16,326 bases of DNA, taken from assembly GCA_012841175.1 (NCBI GenBank), contig DUVG01000204.1, positions 1-16,326 on the forward strand. The letters run 5' to 3'. Of the stretch, positions 1 to 8,504 are shown in pieces (within the stretch, counting starts at the first letter, position 1; the number at the start of each line of letters is the position of its first letter). A program made the position numbers and the translations under genes. This DNA comes from Clostridium sp. (lineage in GTDB: Bacteria > Bacillota > Clostridia > Acetivibrionales > Acetivibrionaceae). Below the pieces are notes generated by a model. It was not told the DNA's origin, did not search any database, and saw only the letters and a program-made list of their open reading frames with translations.

Positions 1-1273
1 ATGTATTTATACAGACACTTTTCCCTGAGCCAGTAGCTCCTGCAATGAGTAAATGAGGCATTGTGGCAATATCCGCTATAACCGATGTCCCAGCAATATC
101 TTTTCCCACAGCAAAAGCAAGCTTTGATGGGTGATTTAAAAAATCTTGGGATTCAATTACTTCTCTTAGTAATACTGGCATAACCTTTTTATTTGGAATT
201 TCAATACCAATGGCTGATTTTCCTGGTATAGGCGCTTCTATTCTCACACTAGGTGCGGCAAGATTCAGCGCAATATCATCTGTAAGACTTACAATTTTAC
301 TTACTTTAACTCCATAATCAGGTTGAAGCTCATATCTTGTTACTGATGGCCCCTCACTTATATTTATTATTTTAGCTTTAACACCAAAACTATTTAAAGT
401 ATTAATAAGTTTTTCAGCATTTTTCCTGGCATTAAATTTTGCTAAAACAGAATTCTTTTCATAACCAGGCTCTTCCAATAATTCTATTGGAGGGCTTTGT
501 ATATTATCTTCTATAGTATCATCCTCTACATACTCATCTTCCTCATCTTCTACAATATCGTCCTCTGCATACTCATTTTCTTCATCTTCTACAATATCGT
601 CCTCTGCATACTCATCTTCTTCATCTTCTACAATATCATCCTCTGCATACTCATCTTCTTCATCTTCTACAATATCATCCTCTACATACTCATCTTCTTC
701 ATCTTCTACAATATCGTCCTCTGCATACTCATCTTCTTCATCTTCTACAATATCATCCTCTGCATACTCATCTTCTCCATCATTTTCCATCTCTTCTTTT
801 GAATTATTAATAATTTTTTTAAAAATAGAAGCAGAATAATCAACGGTTTCAACCCAATTAAGTACTTTTTCCCTAAGCTCTTTATTCTCATCTTTTAAAG
901 ATTGGTTTTGATTTTCCAAAAAAAGTTTTTCCTCTTCTTTATCTATAATAAAATTTATATTTTTATTATCAAGTTTTTTTAATCTATAATCCTTTTTTTC
1001 ATAATAAAATTCATTATTTTCATTAAAATTGGTTTTTATATTGTTATATTCAATATCTTCTGCCTTTTTTACTTTTCTCTTATCAGTTTTTTTATGCATA
1101 GTAAATAAAACTGGCAAAAGCAAAATAACAATTAAAAACAAAATTCGTGCAACAATACTTTCAAATAAATAAAGTGCTCCAATTAACAAAAGTTCAGCTA
1201 AAATAAGAAAAGCAAGCTTTTTCTTTGTTTTAATATTTTGTCTTTGGTATCTTGTTTTTTTCTTCGATGCCAT
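1..1273 (-). CDS. ftsK: DNA translocase FtsK/SpoIIIE, N-terminal 424 residues (3' end cut by window)
   Basis: This is an ATP-driven, membrane-anchored DNA pump that clears chromosome DNA from the closing septum during division or sporulation. I read one unbroken frame from ATG (AAAGGTGG site about 9 bases upstream) to the window edge. Residues 1-19 are basic. Residues 20-58 can hold only about two membrane spans, fewer than the usual four. A charged coiled-coil-like stretch follows (about 100-150), then an acidic repeat (168-258). From about 275 comes the conserved translocase part, with GPSVTRYELQP, an APIPGKSAIGIEIPN stretch and MPHLLIAGATGSGKS. The Walker A motif (GATGSGKS) is at 412-419. 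The Walker B motif and the gamma DNA-reading domain lie outside the window. Whether it serves division (FtsK) or sporulation (SpoIIIE) cannot be told. Confidence 0.96.
   Translation of the reverse strand, partial: MASKKKTRYQRQNIKTKKKLAFLILAELLLIGALYLFESIVARILFLIVILLLPVLFTMHKKTDKRKVKKAEDIEYNNIKTNFNENNEFYYEKKDYRLKKLDNKNINFIIDKEEEKLFLENQNQSLKDENKELREKVLNWVETVDYSASIFKKIINNSKEEMENDGEDEYAEDDIVEDEEDEYAEDDIVEDEEDEYVEDDIVEDEEDEYAEDDIVEDEEDEYAEDDIVEDEENEYAEDDIVEDEEDEYVEDDTIEDNIQSPPIELLEEPGYEKNSVLAKFNARKNAEKLINTLNSFGVKAKIINISEGPSVTRYELQPDYGVKVSKIVSLTDDIALNLAAPSVRIEAPIPGKSAIGIEIPNKKVMPVLLREVIESQDFLNHPSKLAFAVGKDIAGTSVIADIATMPHLLIAGATGSGKSVCINT
500..775 (-). repeat. 39-bp tandem repeat, about 7 copies, coding for an acidic 13-residue unit in the FtsK linker
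   Basis: Seven head-to-tail units of 39 bp lie inside ftsK. Each encodes DEYAEDDIVEDEE or a close variant (Ala/Val swap at the fourth position, one Asp to Asn, last unit degenerate). The period is exact: the start of the TCCTCT block recurs at 523, 562, 601, 640, 679, 718 and 757. Because 39 is a multiple of 3, copy-number change keeps the frame. The units are nearly identical at DNA level, with mainly silent GAT/GAC changes, which suggests recent expansion by slippage or recombination. Confidence 0.95.
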
Positions 1274-1592
1274 AATTTTAGCTACCACCTTTACTTTATC
1301 ATAGGTAATTTTTAAAATATTTTTTATTGTTTTTTAGCTATGGTTTCTATTTTGAAAAGGTATCCGCCAGTACTGTGTTTTTTCTGCAAAAAAACACATA
1401 AATCCTAAGTATAACTATACCACAAAATTTTATCATCCTCAAACTGTTGAAAAATGTTCTATTTTTGGTTTTAAAAAGGAAAGTGTGTTTTATAAAATTT
1501 CTATAGAAGATTTTTAAATACATGTTATAATAATCTATATAAATTTTAATAAATATATCTTTATTACTTATAATAGAAAGGCTGATATTAAC
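1274..1592. other. Divergent intergenic region between ftsK and yfbR
   Basis: This is 319 bases of A+T-rich sequence with no convincing gene. It holds the ribosome binding site of ftsK (minus strand), an extended -10 promoter for yfbR near 1523-1531, and a perfect A/T-rich hairpin at 1374-1398 (TGTGTTTTTT, loop around CTGC, AAAAAACACA). The hairpin lies in the presumed leader of ftsK. It is weak because most pairs are A-T, and no function can be assigned. No clear sigma-A promoter for ftsK was found. Confidence 0.6.
1523..1531 (+). promoter_or_regulatory. Extended -10 promoter for yfbR
   Basis: The sequence TGTTATAAT is a perfect extended -10 element (TGn followed by TATAAT), with its hexamer at 1526-1531. 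No good -35 hexamer lies 17 bases upstream, as is common for extended -10 promoters. Transcription would start near 1538, leaving a leader of about 55 bases before the yfbR ATG. Confidence 0.45.
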
Positions 1593-2195
1593 ATGACAGA
1601 AAAGCAAAATAAAAAAAATGATACATACAACTTCATGGCTTTTTTATCAAGGCTCAAATACATAAATCGCTGGAGCCTTATGAAAAATACCTGTACAGAG
1701 AATATTGCCGAGCACAGTCTGCAAGTTGCAATGATTGCTCATATTTTAGCTGTAATTAAAAATAAGTATTTTAATGGAAATGTAAATGCTGATAGGTGTG
1801 CACTTTTGTCACTATATCATGATGCAAGTGAAACAATAACAGGTGATCTTCCCACCCCCATCAAATATTTTAACCATGAAATGAGAGAGGTTTTTAAAGA
1901 TATAGAAGATAAGGCAAATGAAAAAATCCTTTCTATGCTACCTGAAGATATACAGGATGTATATAGAGAAATACTCATTCAAAATGACAAAGAAGAATGG
2001 ATTTTTGTAAAAGCAGCTGATAAAATTTCTGCATATATAAAATGCATTGAAGAGGAGAAATCCGGAAATAACGAATTTAAAGAGGCAAAAAAATCATTAT
2101 ATTCACATATATCAAAATTAGGACTTGCAGAAGTTGACTTTTTTATAAAAAAATTCATACCAGGATTTTACCTATCCCTGGATGAGTTAAAATGA
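1593..2195 (+). CDS. yfbR: 5'-deoxynucleotidase, HD-domain, YfbR type
   Basis: It removes the 5' phosphate from deoxyribonucleoside monophosphates, a cytosolic step in nucleotide salvage and dNTP balance. The 200-residue protein closely follows the E. coli YfbR pattern along its whole length: SRLKYINRW near the start, TENIAEHSLQVAM, YHDASE, TGDLPTPIKYFN, a central KAADKISAYIKC and a C-terminal PGFYLSLDEL. The metal-binding HD residues are H41, H76, D77 and D143. R26 matches the Arg of the family's substrate pocket. The start ATG has an AGAAAGG site about 11 bases upstream. It stands alone and ends 3 bases from the stop of the convergent transglutaminase gene, with no terminator between them. 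Confidence 0.93.
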   Translation: MTEKQNKKNDTYNFMAFLSRLKYINRWSLMKNTCTENIAEHSLQVAMIAHILAVIKNKYFNGNVNADRCALLSLYHDASETITGDLPTPIKYFNHEMREVFKDIEDKANEKILSMLPEDIQDVYREILIQNDKEEWIFVKAADKISAYIKCIEEEKSGNNEFKEAKKSLYSHISKLGLAEVDFFIKKFIPGFYLSLDELK

Positions 2196-2198
2196 ATT

Positions 2199-4565
2199 TT
2201 AAATAAACATTGATTTTAATCTTCCCCTATTCTTTTTTACATGCTTTTTAATATCTTTAAAGGTGTCAACTCCACTTTTTATCTCTTCCCAAGTAGGTTC
2301 TATTCCTCCATATTTACATTTGTTAAAACTATATATAAAACTATATATATCTAAATTTCCCTCTTTTAAAACCCTACTTGCATAGTTTGAAGGGGTTTCG
2401 TATTTTTTTATACCAAGATCTATCTTTTTTAAAGTAGCTTCTATTTTTCTAAAAATACTTTCAAGAGCCTTTTTTCCATTATACTTATAAACTCTTTTTT
2501 CCCACAATCTATAACTAATATAAATAAACATCCTTATAAATATCCAAAAAACAAAGAATAAATATGGTATTAACAAAAGCTTTATCCACAAAGGTATATC
2601 TAAAAACACCATCCAAACATGAGAAGCTATGGATTGTATTTTTTTTATTACATTTGACAAAAACAAAACAAATTCATTACCACTTTCATCTGAAACAGTG
2701 GGTTCAAATGTCATCCACCCATAACCTGCTATATAAACTTCTGGAAATGCATGACCATGTTTTTGTCTTACGATATATTTCCCTGTTTCTGTATCTAATT
2801 CCTTTGCTACATACCCTTCCACGTATCTAGCTGGCAACCCTGCTGCTCTTGCTAAAACAACCATTGCAGTTGCATAATGAACACATATTCCTCTTTTGCT
2901 TTCAAAGATAAAAAAATCAACATAATCCCTATTATTAGGGCTTCTTGGAGGGGATAAATCATATACAAATTCTGAATTGTGAAAGTACTCTTCAATGGCC
3001 AGAGCCTTTTCATAATCACTCGTTTTCCCTGCAACAATTTTTTCTGCCAATGTGTATATGCGTTTAGGCAATCGGCTTGGTAAACTGGTAAAATTATCAT
3101 AGGCAATGTTCATTTCTTCTATAGCTTCATCTAGTATTCTCTTCTCATCGGCTGTAAAATTTGGCTTTCCTTCTTCATATCTTAAAATTTCAACACTATC
3201 ATCTTCTAAAAATCCTTCTTTATATGAAAATAATAAATCCACCATATCTTTATTTAATATTTTCATAATTTGATACTGTTTTGATAAATAGGGTAAACTT
3301 TCAGAAACATAATTAAAGCCATACATGTTATATTTATAATAGCTCTCTTTTTTGTCTAAAAAACAAAAACCTAGTTCATTTTTATACACTTTTCTTCCAT
3401 CAATAAGTTCTACATTTGTCACTCCTTCGGTTGTCATGAAGTTTCTTTCTATAGAAAGGTAGTTTGATTCAATAACAGCTTTTCGTTCTTTATTTAAAGT
3501 TACAGTATACTCTTTATTAGAAACAATATTAATTAATTCATCAAGTCCCTCATCCACTTCTTCTAATCTTTCAACAAATCTTCCAATGGCATCTAATTTC
3601 ATAAGCCTCGTAATATTTTTGTCTAAATGGTGCCCTTCAACTAAAGATTTATTTTCTACTAACCATTGATTGTTCTCATATTTGTCCCAGCTCCCTGTTT
3701 TTAAATAAAGGGGTTCTTGTGCTTCAACTTCAAATAGTATATTTTCTGTTAAAGGGGCAGTAACTGCACCTATATGTCTGTTCCCCCTATAATCCATAGG
3801 ATTAAACAAGTTTAAAAGTTCATTGTTTTGTATAATGTTTTGAACTGCTAAAGTCCCAGTGTCCATGGCCTGAGTTATTATCCTGTCTAAATCTGCAAGT
3901 TTTGGTCTTGTATTGGGTTTAGGAAGTAGTATAGAAAAAAAGATAGGTATTAAAACAAAAATAGCAGCTGCACTTAAATACCATTTATTAATTTGAAAAA
4001 AACCTTTCTCCTGACCATAAGCACTATCTCTTCTGGTTTTATCTACGTACAACATAAAAAATAAAACAAGAAAAATTACAAGAAAAACTCCAACATCGTT
4101 ATCTGCTTTTGTTGACTGAAATAGAAGTGGAACAATGCTAATTAAAAAAACAGAAAATATTCTAAAGCGAATACATGTAAAATAAAATACTGTACAGGAA
4201 AAAAAGTATGATGCTAATAAAGTGGTGGCATAAGAAAATTCTGCAGTATTCAGAATATTTCCTGAACTAGTTCTCATAAACCATATAATATAATTTACAC
4301 TATATGAAGCTTGAAATTGCTTTATAATGATAGTGCTAAGAGCTATATAAATAATGCTAATTAGGGTAAAAATCACTCCTCCTTTTATACCCTTGTCTTT
4401 TAGATATATACATACCATAAATAAAAAAATATTTGCCAGTGATATAATTATAGGTACTCCAACTATAAATACACCTAATAAAGCACTCATAGACCAATAG
4501 GTGGCTACAATGGAAAATAAAAGAGGCAATATATAGATTTTATAGTCTTTTAATTTATCTTTCAT
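2199..4565 (-). CDS. TgpA-like membrane transglutaminase (transglutaminase-core plus C-terminal DUF4129-like region)
   Basis: This 788-residue membrane protein has about six or seven N-terminal spans (residues ~8-215), a large extracellular part with a transglutaminase-like cysteine-protease fold, one further span (~665-690) and a cytosolic tail resembling DUF4129. The catalytic Cys is C561 in RGICVHYATAM and the His is H605 in HAFPEVYIAGYGW. The third residue is E621 in FEPT. Spacings of 44 and 16 equal those of the Pseudomonas aeruginosa TgpA triad (C404, H448, D464), with Glu in place of Asp. The start ATG follows AAGGAG at good distance. It is the last gene of a moxR - DUF58 - tgpA operon, a widespread trio thought to act on the cell envelope. 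The substrate is unknown. Confidence 0.9.
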   Translation of the reverse strand: MKDKLKDYKIYILPLLFSIVATYWSMSALLGVFIVGVPIIISLANIFLFMVCIYLKDKGIKGGVIFTLISIIYIALSTIIIKQFQASYSVNYIIWFMRTSSGNILNTAEFSYATTLLASYFFSCTVFYFTCIRFRIFSVFLISIVPLLFQSTKADNDVGVFLVIFLVLFFMLYVDKTRRDSAYGQEKGFFQINKWYLSAAAIFVLIPIFFSILLPKPNTRPKLADLDRIITQAMDTGTLAVQNIIQNNELLNLFNPMDYRGNRHIGAVTAPLTENILFEVEAQEPLYLKTGSWDKYENNQWLVENKSLVEGHHLDKNITRLMKLDAIGRFVERLEEVDEGLDELINIVSNKEYTVTLNKERKAVIESNYLSIERNFMTTEGVTNVELIDGRKVYKNELGFCFLDKKESYYKYNMYGFNYVSESLPYLSKQYQIMKILNKDMVDLLFSYKEGFLEDDSVEILRYEEGKPNFTADEKRILDEAIEEMNIAYDNFTSLPSRLPKRIYTLAEKIVAGKTSDYEKALAIEEYFHNSEFVYDLSPPRSPNNRDYVDFFIFESKRGICVHYATAMVVLARAAGLPARYVEGYVAKELDTETGKYIVRQKHGHAFPEVYIAGYGWMTFEPTVSDESGNEFVLFLSNVIKKIQSIASHVWMVFLDIPLWIKLLLIPYLFFVFWIFIRMFIYISYRLWEKRVYKYNGKKALESIFRKIEATLKKIDLGIKKYETPSNYASRVLKEGNLDIYSFIYSFNKCKYGGIEPTWEEIKSGVDTFKDIKKHVKKNRGRLKSMFI

Positions 4566-4617
4566 AGCATAATCTCCTTAAAGTGAATAAATTTTAGTAA
4601 CAAAATAATAATACATG

Positions 4618-5904
4618 CTATAAAAAGGCTTTATCCAGGTCTTCTTTTATATCTATTATCCAAAGATGATCTAGCATTATTCTTGAATATAAAATGTCTC
4701 TTTTCTTGCTCTCCGTCTCATTTAAACTCTCTATCATGGCTATATTTACAGCAACTCCACTATCTAAAAGTTTATTAATTTCATTTGCCAATAACTTATC
4801 TTCTGTTCCTGTAAAAATAACAATATCACCAATTTTAGAATGGGGTTTATCCCCATCTTTAGCCATAATGTCTATTGGCGGAATTCTATTTAAAGATTTA
4901 GAATCTAAAGACCATTTAAATTCAAAATGTGCAAGTTTATATTTAAGCCATGAAATGCTTTTTGCATCTTTAAGAAGATATTTATTCCACTTATCTCCCT
5001 CAAGTAAGCATATGTCAACTTCTTTCCCAAATGTGATATTGACATTTGCTATCGCAATTACCCCTTCAAGTATTTTTTCTTCAATCATTAAGTTTCTTTC
5101 TATATTTTGATTCTTTTTGCTTTTTAACAGTTCTTTTTTTCTTTCATCTGTACTAATATAAGGATCTATAATAAGAAGTTTTTTTCCAGCACTACTTCCT
5201 TCATTTTTTCTAACCATTAAAGTCTCATATTTAGCCGAAAGTTTCCAATGTATTTTATGCAAAGGATCCCCAGGTATATATTCCCTAAATTCATACCCTG
5301 GCTCTCCATTCCAAGCAAAAAGGTTATTGGATGGATTTTCTGCTTCTTCTTTTACATTGTTTGAATTTCCAAGTATTTTATTGTTGGGTTTAATGTGGAT
5401 AAGCTTAGGAGTTACTACCACCTCTCCAATACCTTGCTTTTTTTTCATATCTTCTTTTAAAAGAGAAATTTTTAAAAAACCCATATAATCTTTTAGTACA
5501 ATATCTTTAACTCCTATTTTGGCAACCCCTCTATATTTTCCTTTATACTTAACTGTTATAGATTTTGATTGCATAGGACCTAAAAAAATACTTATATTAC
5601 TAGGATGAGAAATACTGAGATTTAACGATTCAACAAAGGAAATAATTATAAAAGGTGCAGGAAAAATAGACTTGTTTTTTATAGTTAAGTTAATATCTAT
5701 TATTCCATCTTTTTCAAGCTCCCTGTTTGGAATCTGAAAAAAAATCTCAAGTCTAGATTTTACAGGGTATGTAAAAATTATAGAAAATATAGGCATGAAA
5801 ATAAGAGTATATAACATTAATATGCTAGATTCCCCAGAAAGTATATAATTATATAAAAATATACAAGTCATCATTAAAAAATATACAATATATTTAACCA
5901 TCAT
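4618..5904 (-). CDS. DUF58 domain protein (MoxR partner)
   Basis: The protein has two N-terminal membrane spans (about residues 5-48), a beta-rich middle section and the DUF58 signature at about 206-225: FREYIPGD, then HKIHWKLSAK. DUF58 proteins have a von Willebrand A-like fold and are nearly always encoded beside a MoxR ATPase. They are thought to be its client or adaptor; the biochemical role is unknown. An ATG at 5910 is also in frame, but AAAGG abuts it directly. The ATG at 5904 (6 bases from AAAGG) or 5901 (9 bases) is better placed, so I use 5904. The gene lies 22 bases after moxR and 52 bases before the transglutaminase gene, which supports one transcript. Confidence 0.9.
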   Translation of the reverse strand: MMVKYIVYFLMMTCIFLYNYILSGESSILMLYTLIFMPIFSIIFTYPVKSRLEIFFQIPNRELEKDGIIDINLTIKNKSIFPAPFIIISFVESLNLSISHPSNISIFLGPMQSKSITVKYKGKYRGVAKIGVKDIVLKDYMGFLKISLLKEDMKKKQGIGEVVVTPKLIHIKPNNKILGNSNNVKEEAENPSNNLFAWNGEPGYEFREYIPGDPLHKIHWKLSAKYETLMVRKNEGSSAGKKLLIIDPYISTDERKKELLKSKKNQNIERNLMIEEKILEGVIAIANVNITFGKEVDICLLEGDKWNKYLLKDAKSISWLKYKLAHFEFKWSLDSKSLNRIPPIDIMAKDGDKPHSKIGDIVIFTGTEDKLLANEINKLLDSGVAVNIAMIESLNETESKKRDILYSRIMLDHLWIIDIKEDLDKAFL

Positions 5905-5926
5905 GTACATCCTTTAAAAAAATCTA

Positions 5927-6868
5927 TTACTTCGCTAACTCTAAAACAGGAACTTCTACATTTAAAAGTGTTTCTTTTACAACATCATCAGTGGTGATAT
6001 TCTTCATCTTTGCTTCCTGATTCATAATTATTCTGTGAGATAAAACAGGTATTGCCATCTCCTGAATATCATCAGGCAAAAGATAATCCCTGCCGTTAAT
6101 GTATGCCCAAGCCTTTGAAGCCCTGTACAAATTAAGACTTCCCCTTGGACTTCCTCCCACAATAACATGCTGATTTTTTCTTGTTTCATTTACAATATCA
6201 ATAATATATGATTTTAAACTATCCGTTACCTTAACTTTTTTCACTTCATCTTGTAATTTCAACAAATCAGAAATACTGCAAACTGGTTTTAATTTTTCTA
6301 GAGGGTTTTCTTCTCCGAACCTATCAATAATAAGTTTTTCTTCATCTTTGCCCGGATAACCTATGGATAACTTTATAAAAAACCTGTCCATTTGAGCTTC
6401 TGGCAATGGATATGTTCCAAAGCTTTCAATTGGGTTTTGAGTTGCCAGCACCATAAATGGCCTAGGTAGTGGGTATGTTTTGCCATCTACTGTCACCTGA
6501 TATTCTTCCATAATTTCTAATAAACTTGATTGGGTTTTAGGTGAAGATCTATTTATCTCATCAGCTAATAAAAAATTGCACATAGCTGCACCTTCCCTAT
6601 ATTCAAATTCCCTTGTAGAGGGGTTAAACATTGAAAATCCCATTATATCCGAAGGCATTACATCTGGAGTAAACTGAATTCTATTAAAAACACCATTTAC
6701 AGAACGGGCAAGACAAGCTACTATCTGAGTTTTTCCAACTCCAGGAACATCTTCAATTAACACATGGCCATTATTTAATAGTGCTACAAGAAAGTGCTTT
6801 AGTACAAATCTCTTTCCTACGATAACTTTTTCCATATTATCTAGTAGTTCCTTAACACTTTTATTCAC
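5927..6868 (-). CDS. MoxR-family AAA+ ATPase
   Basis: This is a cytosolic AAA+ chaperone-type ATPase of about 313 residues, the normal size for the family. Visible motifs, numbered from the chosen start, are Walker A GVGKT (43-47), Walker B LLADE (100-104) followed by INRSSPKTQ, sensor 1 in ATQNP (N145), the PLPEAQMDRF stretch with the likely arginine finger, and a sensor 2-like GGSPRGS. The frame could open at GTG 6877, but AGGAG overlaps that codon. GTG 6868 sits 8 bases after AGGAG and is the likely start (MNKSVKELL). It is the first gene of the moxR - DUF58 - tgpA set. Such ATPases are believed to remodel or insert cofactors into partner proteins carrying VWA-like folds. Confidence 0.93.
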   Translation of the reverse strand: MNKSVKELLDNMEKVIVGKRFVLKHFLVALLNNGHVLIEDVPGVGKTQIVACLARSVNGVFNRIQFTPDVMPSDIMGFSMFNPSTREFEYREGAAMCNFLLADEINRSSPKTQSSLLEIMEEYQVTVDGKTYPLPRPFMVLATQNPIESFGTYPLPEAQMDRFFIKLSIGYPGKDEEKLIIDRFGEENPLEKLKPVCSISDLLKLQDEVKKVKVTDSLKSYIIDIVNETRKNQHVIVGGSPRGSLNLYRASKAWAYINGRDYLLPDDIQEMAIPVLSHRIIMNQEAKMKNITTDDVVKETLLNVEVPVLELAK

Positions 6869-6890
6869 AGTAAACACTCCTAATTCCCTG

Positions 6891-6920
6891 TAGTTTTCAA
6901 CTAAATCGAATAGTTTTCAA
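6891..6920 (-). promoter_or_regulatory. Pair of 10-bp direct repeats upstream of the moxR operon (candidate operator)
   Basis: TTGAAAACTA (minus strand) occurs twice, at 6920-6911 and 6900-6891, exactly 20 bp apart, so both copies would lie on the same face of the helix. They are 22 to 52 bases upstream of the moxR start. Further upstream there is a short dyad, TGATA-TAT-TATCA, near 6947-6959. No convincing sigma-A promoter was found in this 120-base gap, so the repeats could be operators or could overlap a weak promoter. Confidence 0.4.
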
Positions 6921-6988
6921 AAATGCCAAAAAGTATTCTTTTATATTTGATAATATATCACAATTTTTAAGTTACTTCCACAGCTTTT

Positions 6989-8353
6989 TTAAAGAACCCC
7001 ATTCTGATAAAAAGTAAAAGTATAGAGTCCCAAAAAAACAAGTGATGTAAATGTAAGTAAAAAGTCCACATATCTATTTTTTCGCGACATAATAGCAAAC
7101 AGAATGTGTATAGGAAACAGACAAAGCATGTATCTTCCGCCACTTATCAGCCAAGTAGTGGAGTATATAGTAATGGTATATAATAGCATATATAAAATAT
7201 ATGACACTCTCACTTTTTTAAATGCATATATCATTAAAAGCACTGCTAAAAGAAGTAAAGCCAGTTGGGGAAGCCATATAGAAATCCTGTGTAGTCCGGT
7301 ATAAGAAGGATTTGCTATATACCTAAAATGAATTTTTAATGTATTAGGTATAAGGCTAAAATTATGATGCCAATAAAAAGACTGATGTTCAAGAAACTTA
7401 AACCAACTTCCTGTTACAACTTTATTTAAAGCAAGGTATGCTCCAAATCCCAAAGGTATAGGAATGATACATACAAATTTTTTCAAAAAATTAATACAGA
7501 GCCTCTTCTTGTTCTGTAAAGCATATTGGATGTTAGGGATATTTAAAGATATGAGAACTTCTACAAAAGCCGCTGCAAAAAGAAGAACTCCCTGATTTTT
7601 TGTAATAGCTGACAAAAAGCCTAAAAAACCTGCCAATATCCAATTGTTTTTTCTTAAGTAATAAAAACACATAATGGAAAGCATTATAAACAGGCTCTCG
7701 GTGTATACTATTCCAAAGAAAAAGGAAAACGGGAAAATCAACATGTATTTTACCGCTTTAAAAGCTGTTTTATCATCAAATTCCATATCTACTAATTTAT
7801 ATAGATAATATGAAGCAAAACAAGTACATATATTTGATATAATTACTCCTGATATTACAGAATTTTTTGTAAAAAAATTAAAAATGCTCATTAACAAAGG
7901 ATACAACGGGTAAAAAACAATATACCGACTTGCATCTCCTTCACTAGCATACCAATTTTCAGCTAATAATATATAATGGGGCGAATCCCACTTTACCCAT
8001 AACTTTTCAAAACTTTCAAAAAAACCTTGTGGGTTACCTTGATTAAAATAGTTCCAAATAAAAACAAGCAAAAAAATAATTACTCTTGAAAGCAACGTTA
8101 TCATAGAAATAGAAAAAAACAATTTTAAATTTTTTTTGGTTGAGTTATTAAGTTTAATTTTTTTAAAAAAGTTGAGTTTCTGTTTAACAGGTGATACAAT
8201 AGATAAGAATTTTTTATTAATCGTTGTTAACACATTTAAGTTGATAAGCCCTATTTCTTCAAATACTTTTATAATAATACACACACCTATAAGGATTAAA
8301 GATATTGTGATTGCATATGTATATAATCTCGCAAAAGCACTGTTAATTTCCAT
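6989..8353 (-). CDS. PIG-V-type membrane mannosyltransferase (GT-C glycosyltransferase)
   Basis: This 454-residue, highly hydrophobic protein likely moves a sugar, probably mannose, from a polyprenyl-phosphate donor on the outer face of the membrane. It shows the pattern of bacterial relatives of eukaryotic PIG-V: a lumenal-type loop with KWDSPHY (acidic D123, H126), followed by ASRYIVFYPLYPLL and a later YTESLF motif between membrane spans. About ten spans are visible. Residues 1-70 (one span and a basic region) precede the typical domain and look like an added N-terminal segment. The ATG is preceded by AAGGGG at about 7 bases. Its own promoter lies at 8476-8504. It is followed 120 bases later by moxR on the same strand; the acceptor is unknown. 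Confidence 0.8.
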   Translation of the reverse strand: MEINSAFARLYTYAITISLILIGVCIIIKVFEEIGLINLNVLTTINKKFLSIVSPVKQKLNFFKKIKLNNSTKKNLKLFFSISMITLLSRVIIFLLVFIWNYFNQGNPQGFFESFEKLWVKWDSPHYILLAENWYASEGDASRYIVFYPLYPLLMSIFNFFTKNSVISGVIISNICTCFASYYLYKLVDMEFDDKTAFKAVKYMLIFPFSFFFGIVYTESLFIMLSIMCFYYLRKNNWILAGFLGFLSAITKNQGVLLFAAAFVEVLISLNIPNIQYALQNKKRLCINFLKKFVCIIPIPLGFGAYLALNKVVTGSWFKFLEHQSFYWHHNFSLIPNTLKIHFRYIANPSYTGLHRISIWLPQLALLLLAVLLMIYAFKKVRVSYILYMLLYTITIYSTTWLISGGRYMLCLFPIHILFAIMSRKNRYVDFLLTFTSLVFLGLYTFTFYQNGVL

Positions 8354-8475
8354 TTTAAAACCCCTTTTTTACATACCTTTGCAAAAACACTTTCGCAAAA
8401 AATTATTTTTTGTAATTTTACCTCATGTTAATTCCAAAAAAGTCAATCCACTAATACAAATGCCTAACACAGTAA

Positions 8476-8504
8476 ATTGTATCACTTTTTTGTCATAAAA
8501 TCAA
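8476..8504 (-). promoter_or_regulatory. Sigma-A promoter for the PIG-V gene
   Basis: On the minus strand TTGATT (8504-8499), a 17-base spacer, then TACAAT (8481-8476) form a good promoter with an extended TG before the -10. The -35 hexamer overlaps the stop codon of the DUF896 gene. Transcription would begin near 8469, giving a leader of roughly 115 bases before the PIG-V ATG. This suggests the PIG-V gene is transcribed independently of the two genes upstream. Confidence 0.5.

Noticed and set aside
500..775. CRISPR-like regular array
   Set aside because: The units are contiguous 39-bp coding repeats with no unique spacers, in frame inside a conserved gene.
497..802. Plus-strand open frame of repeated hydrophobic residues opposite ftsK
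   Set aside because: It is the mirror of the 39-bp acidic repeat. Its hydrophobic look comes from reading the complement of GAT/GAA codons. It has no ribosome binding site and lies wholly inside ftsK.
1374..1398. Hairpin TGTGTTTTTT / AAAAAACACA as a terminator
   Set aside because: It lies between divergent genes, where no transcript needs ending, and its stem is almost all A-T. A similar TTTTCTGCAAAAAAA string near 16112 is probably chance in A/T-rich DNA.
1347..1607. Minus-strand 86-codon open frame between ftsK and yfbR
   Set aside because: It overlaps the yfbR start and promoter, has no good ribosome binding site and has a composition expected of A+T-rich noncoding DNA.
4694..5110. Plus-strand 138-codon open frame opposite the DUF58 gene
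   Set aside because: It is a shadow of the DUF58 coding frame, with no ribosome binding site or recognisable domain.
8136..8498. Plus-strand 120-codon open frame opposite the PIG-V gene start
   Set aside because: It is antisense to a recognisable membrane protein gene and its promoter, with no family resemblance or ribosome binding site.
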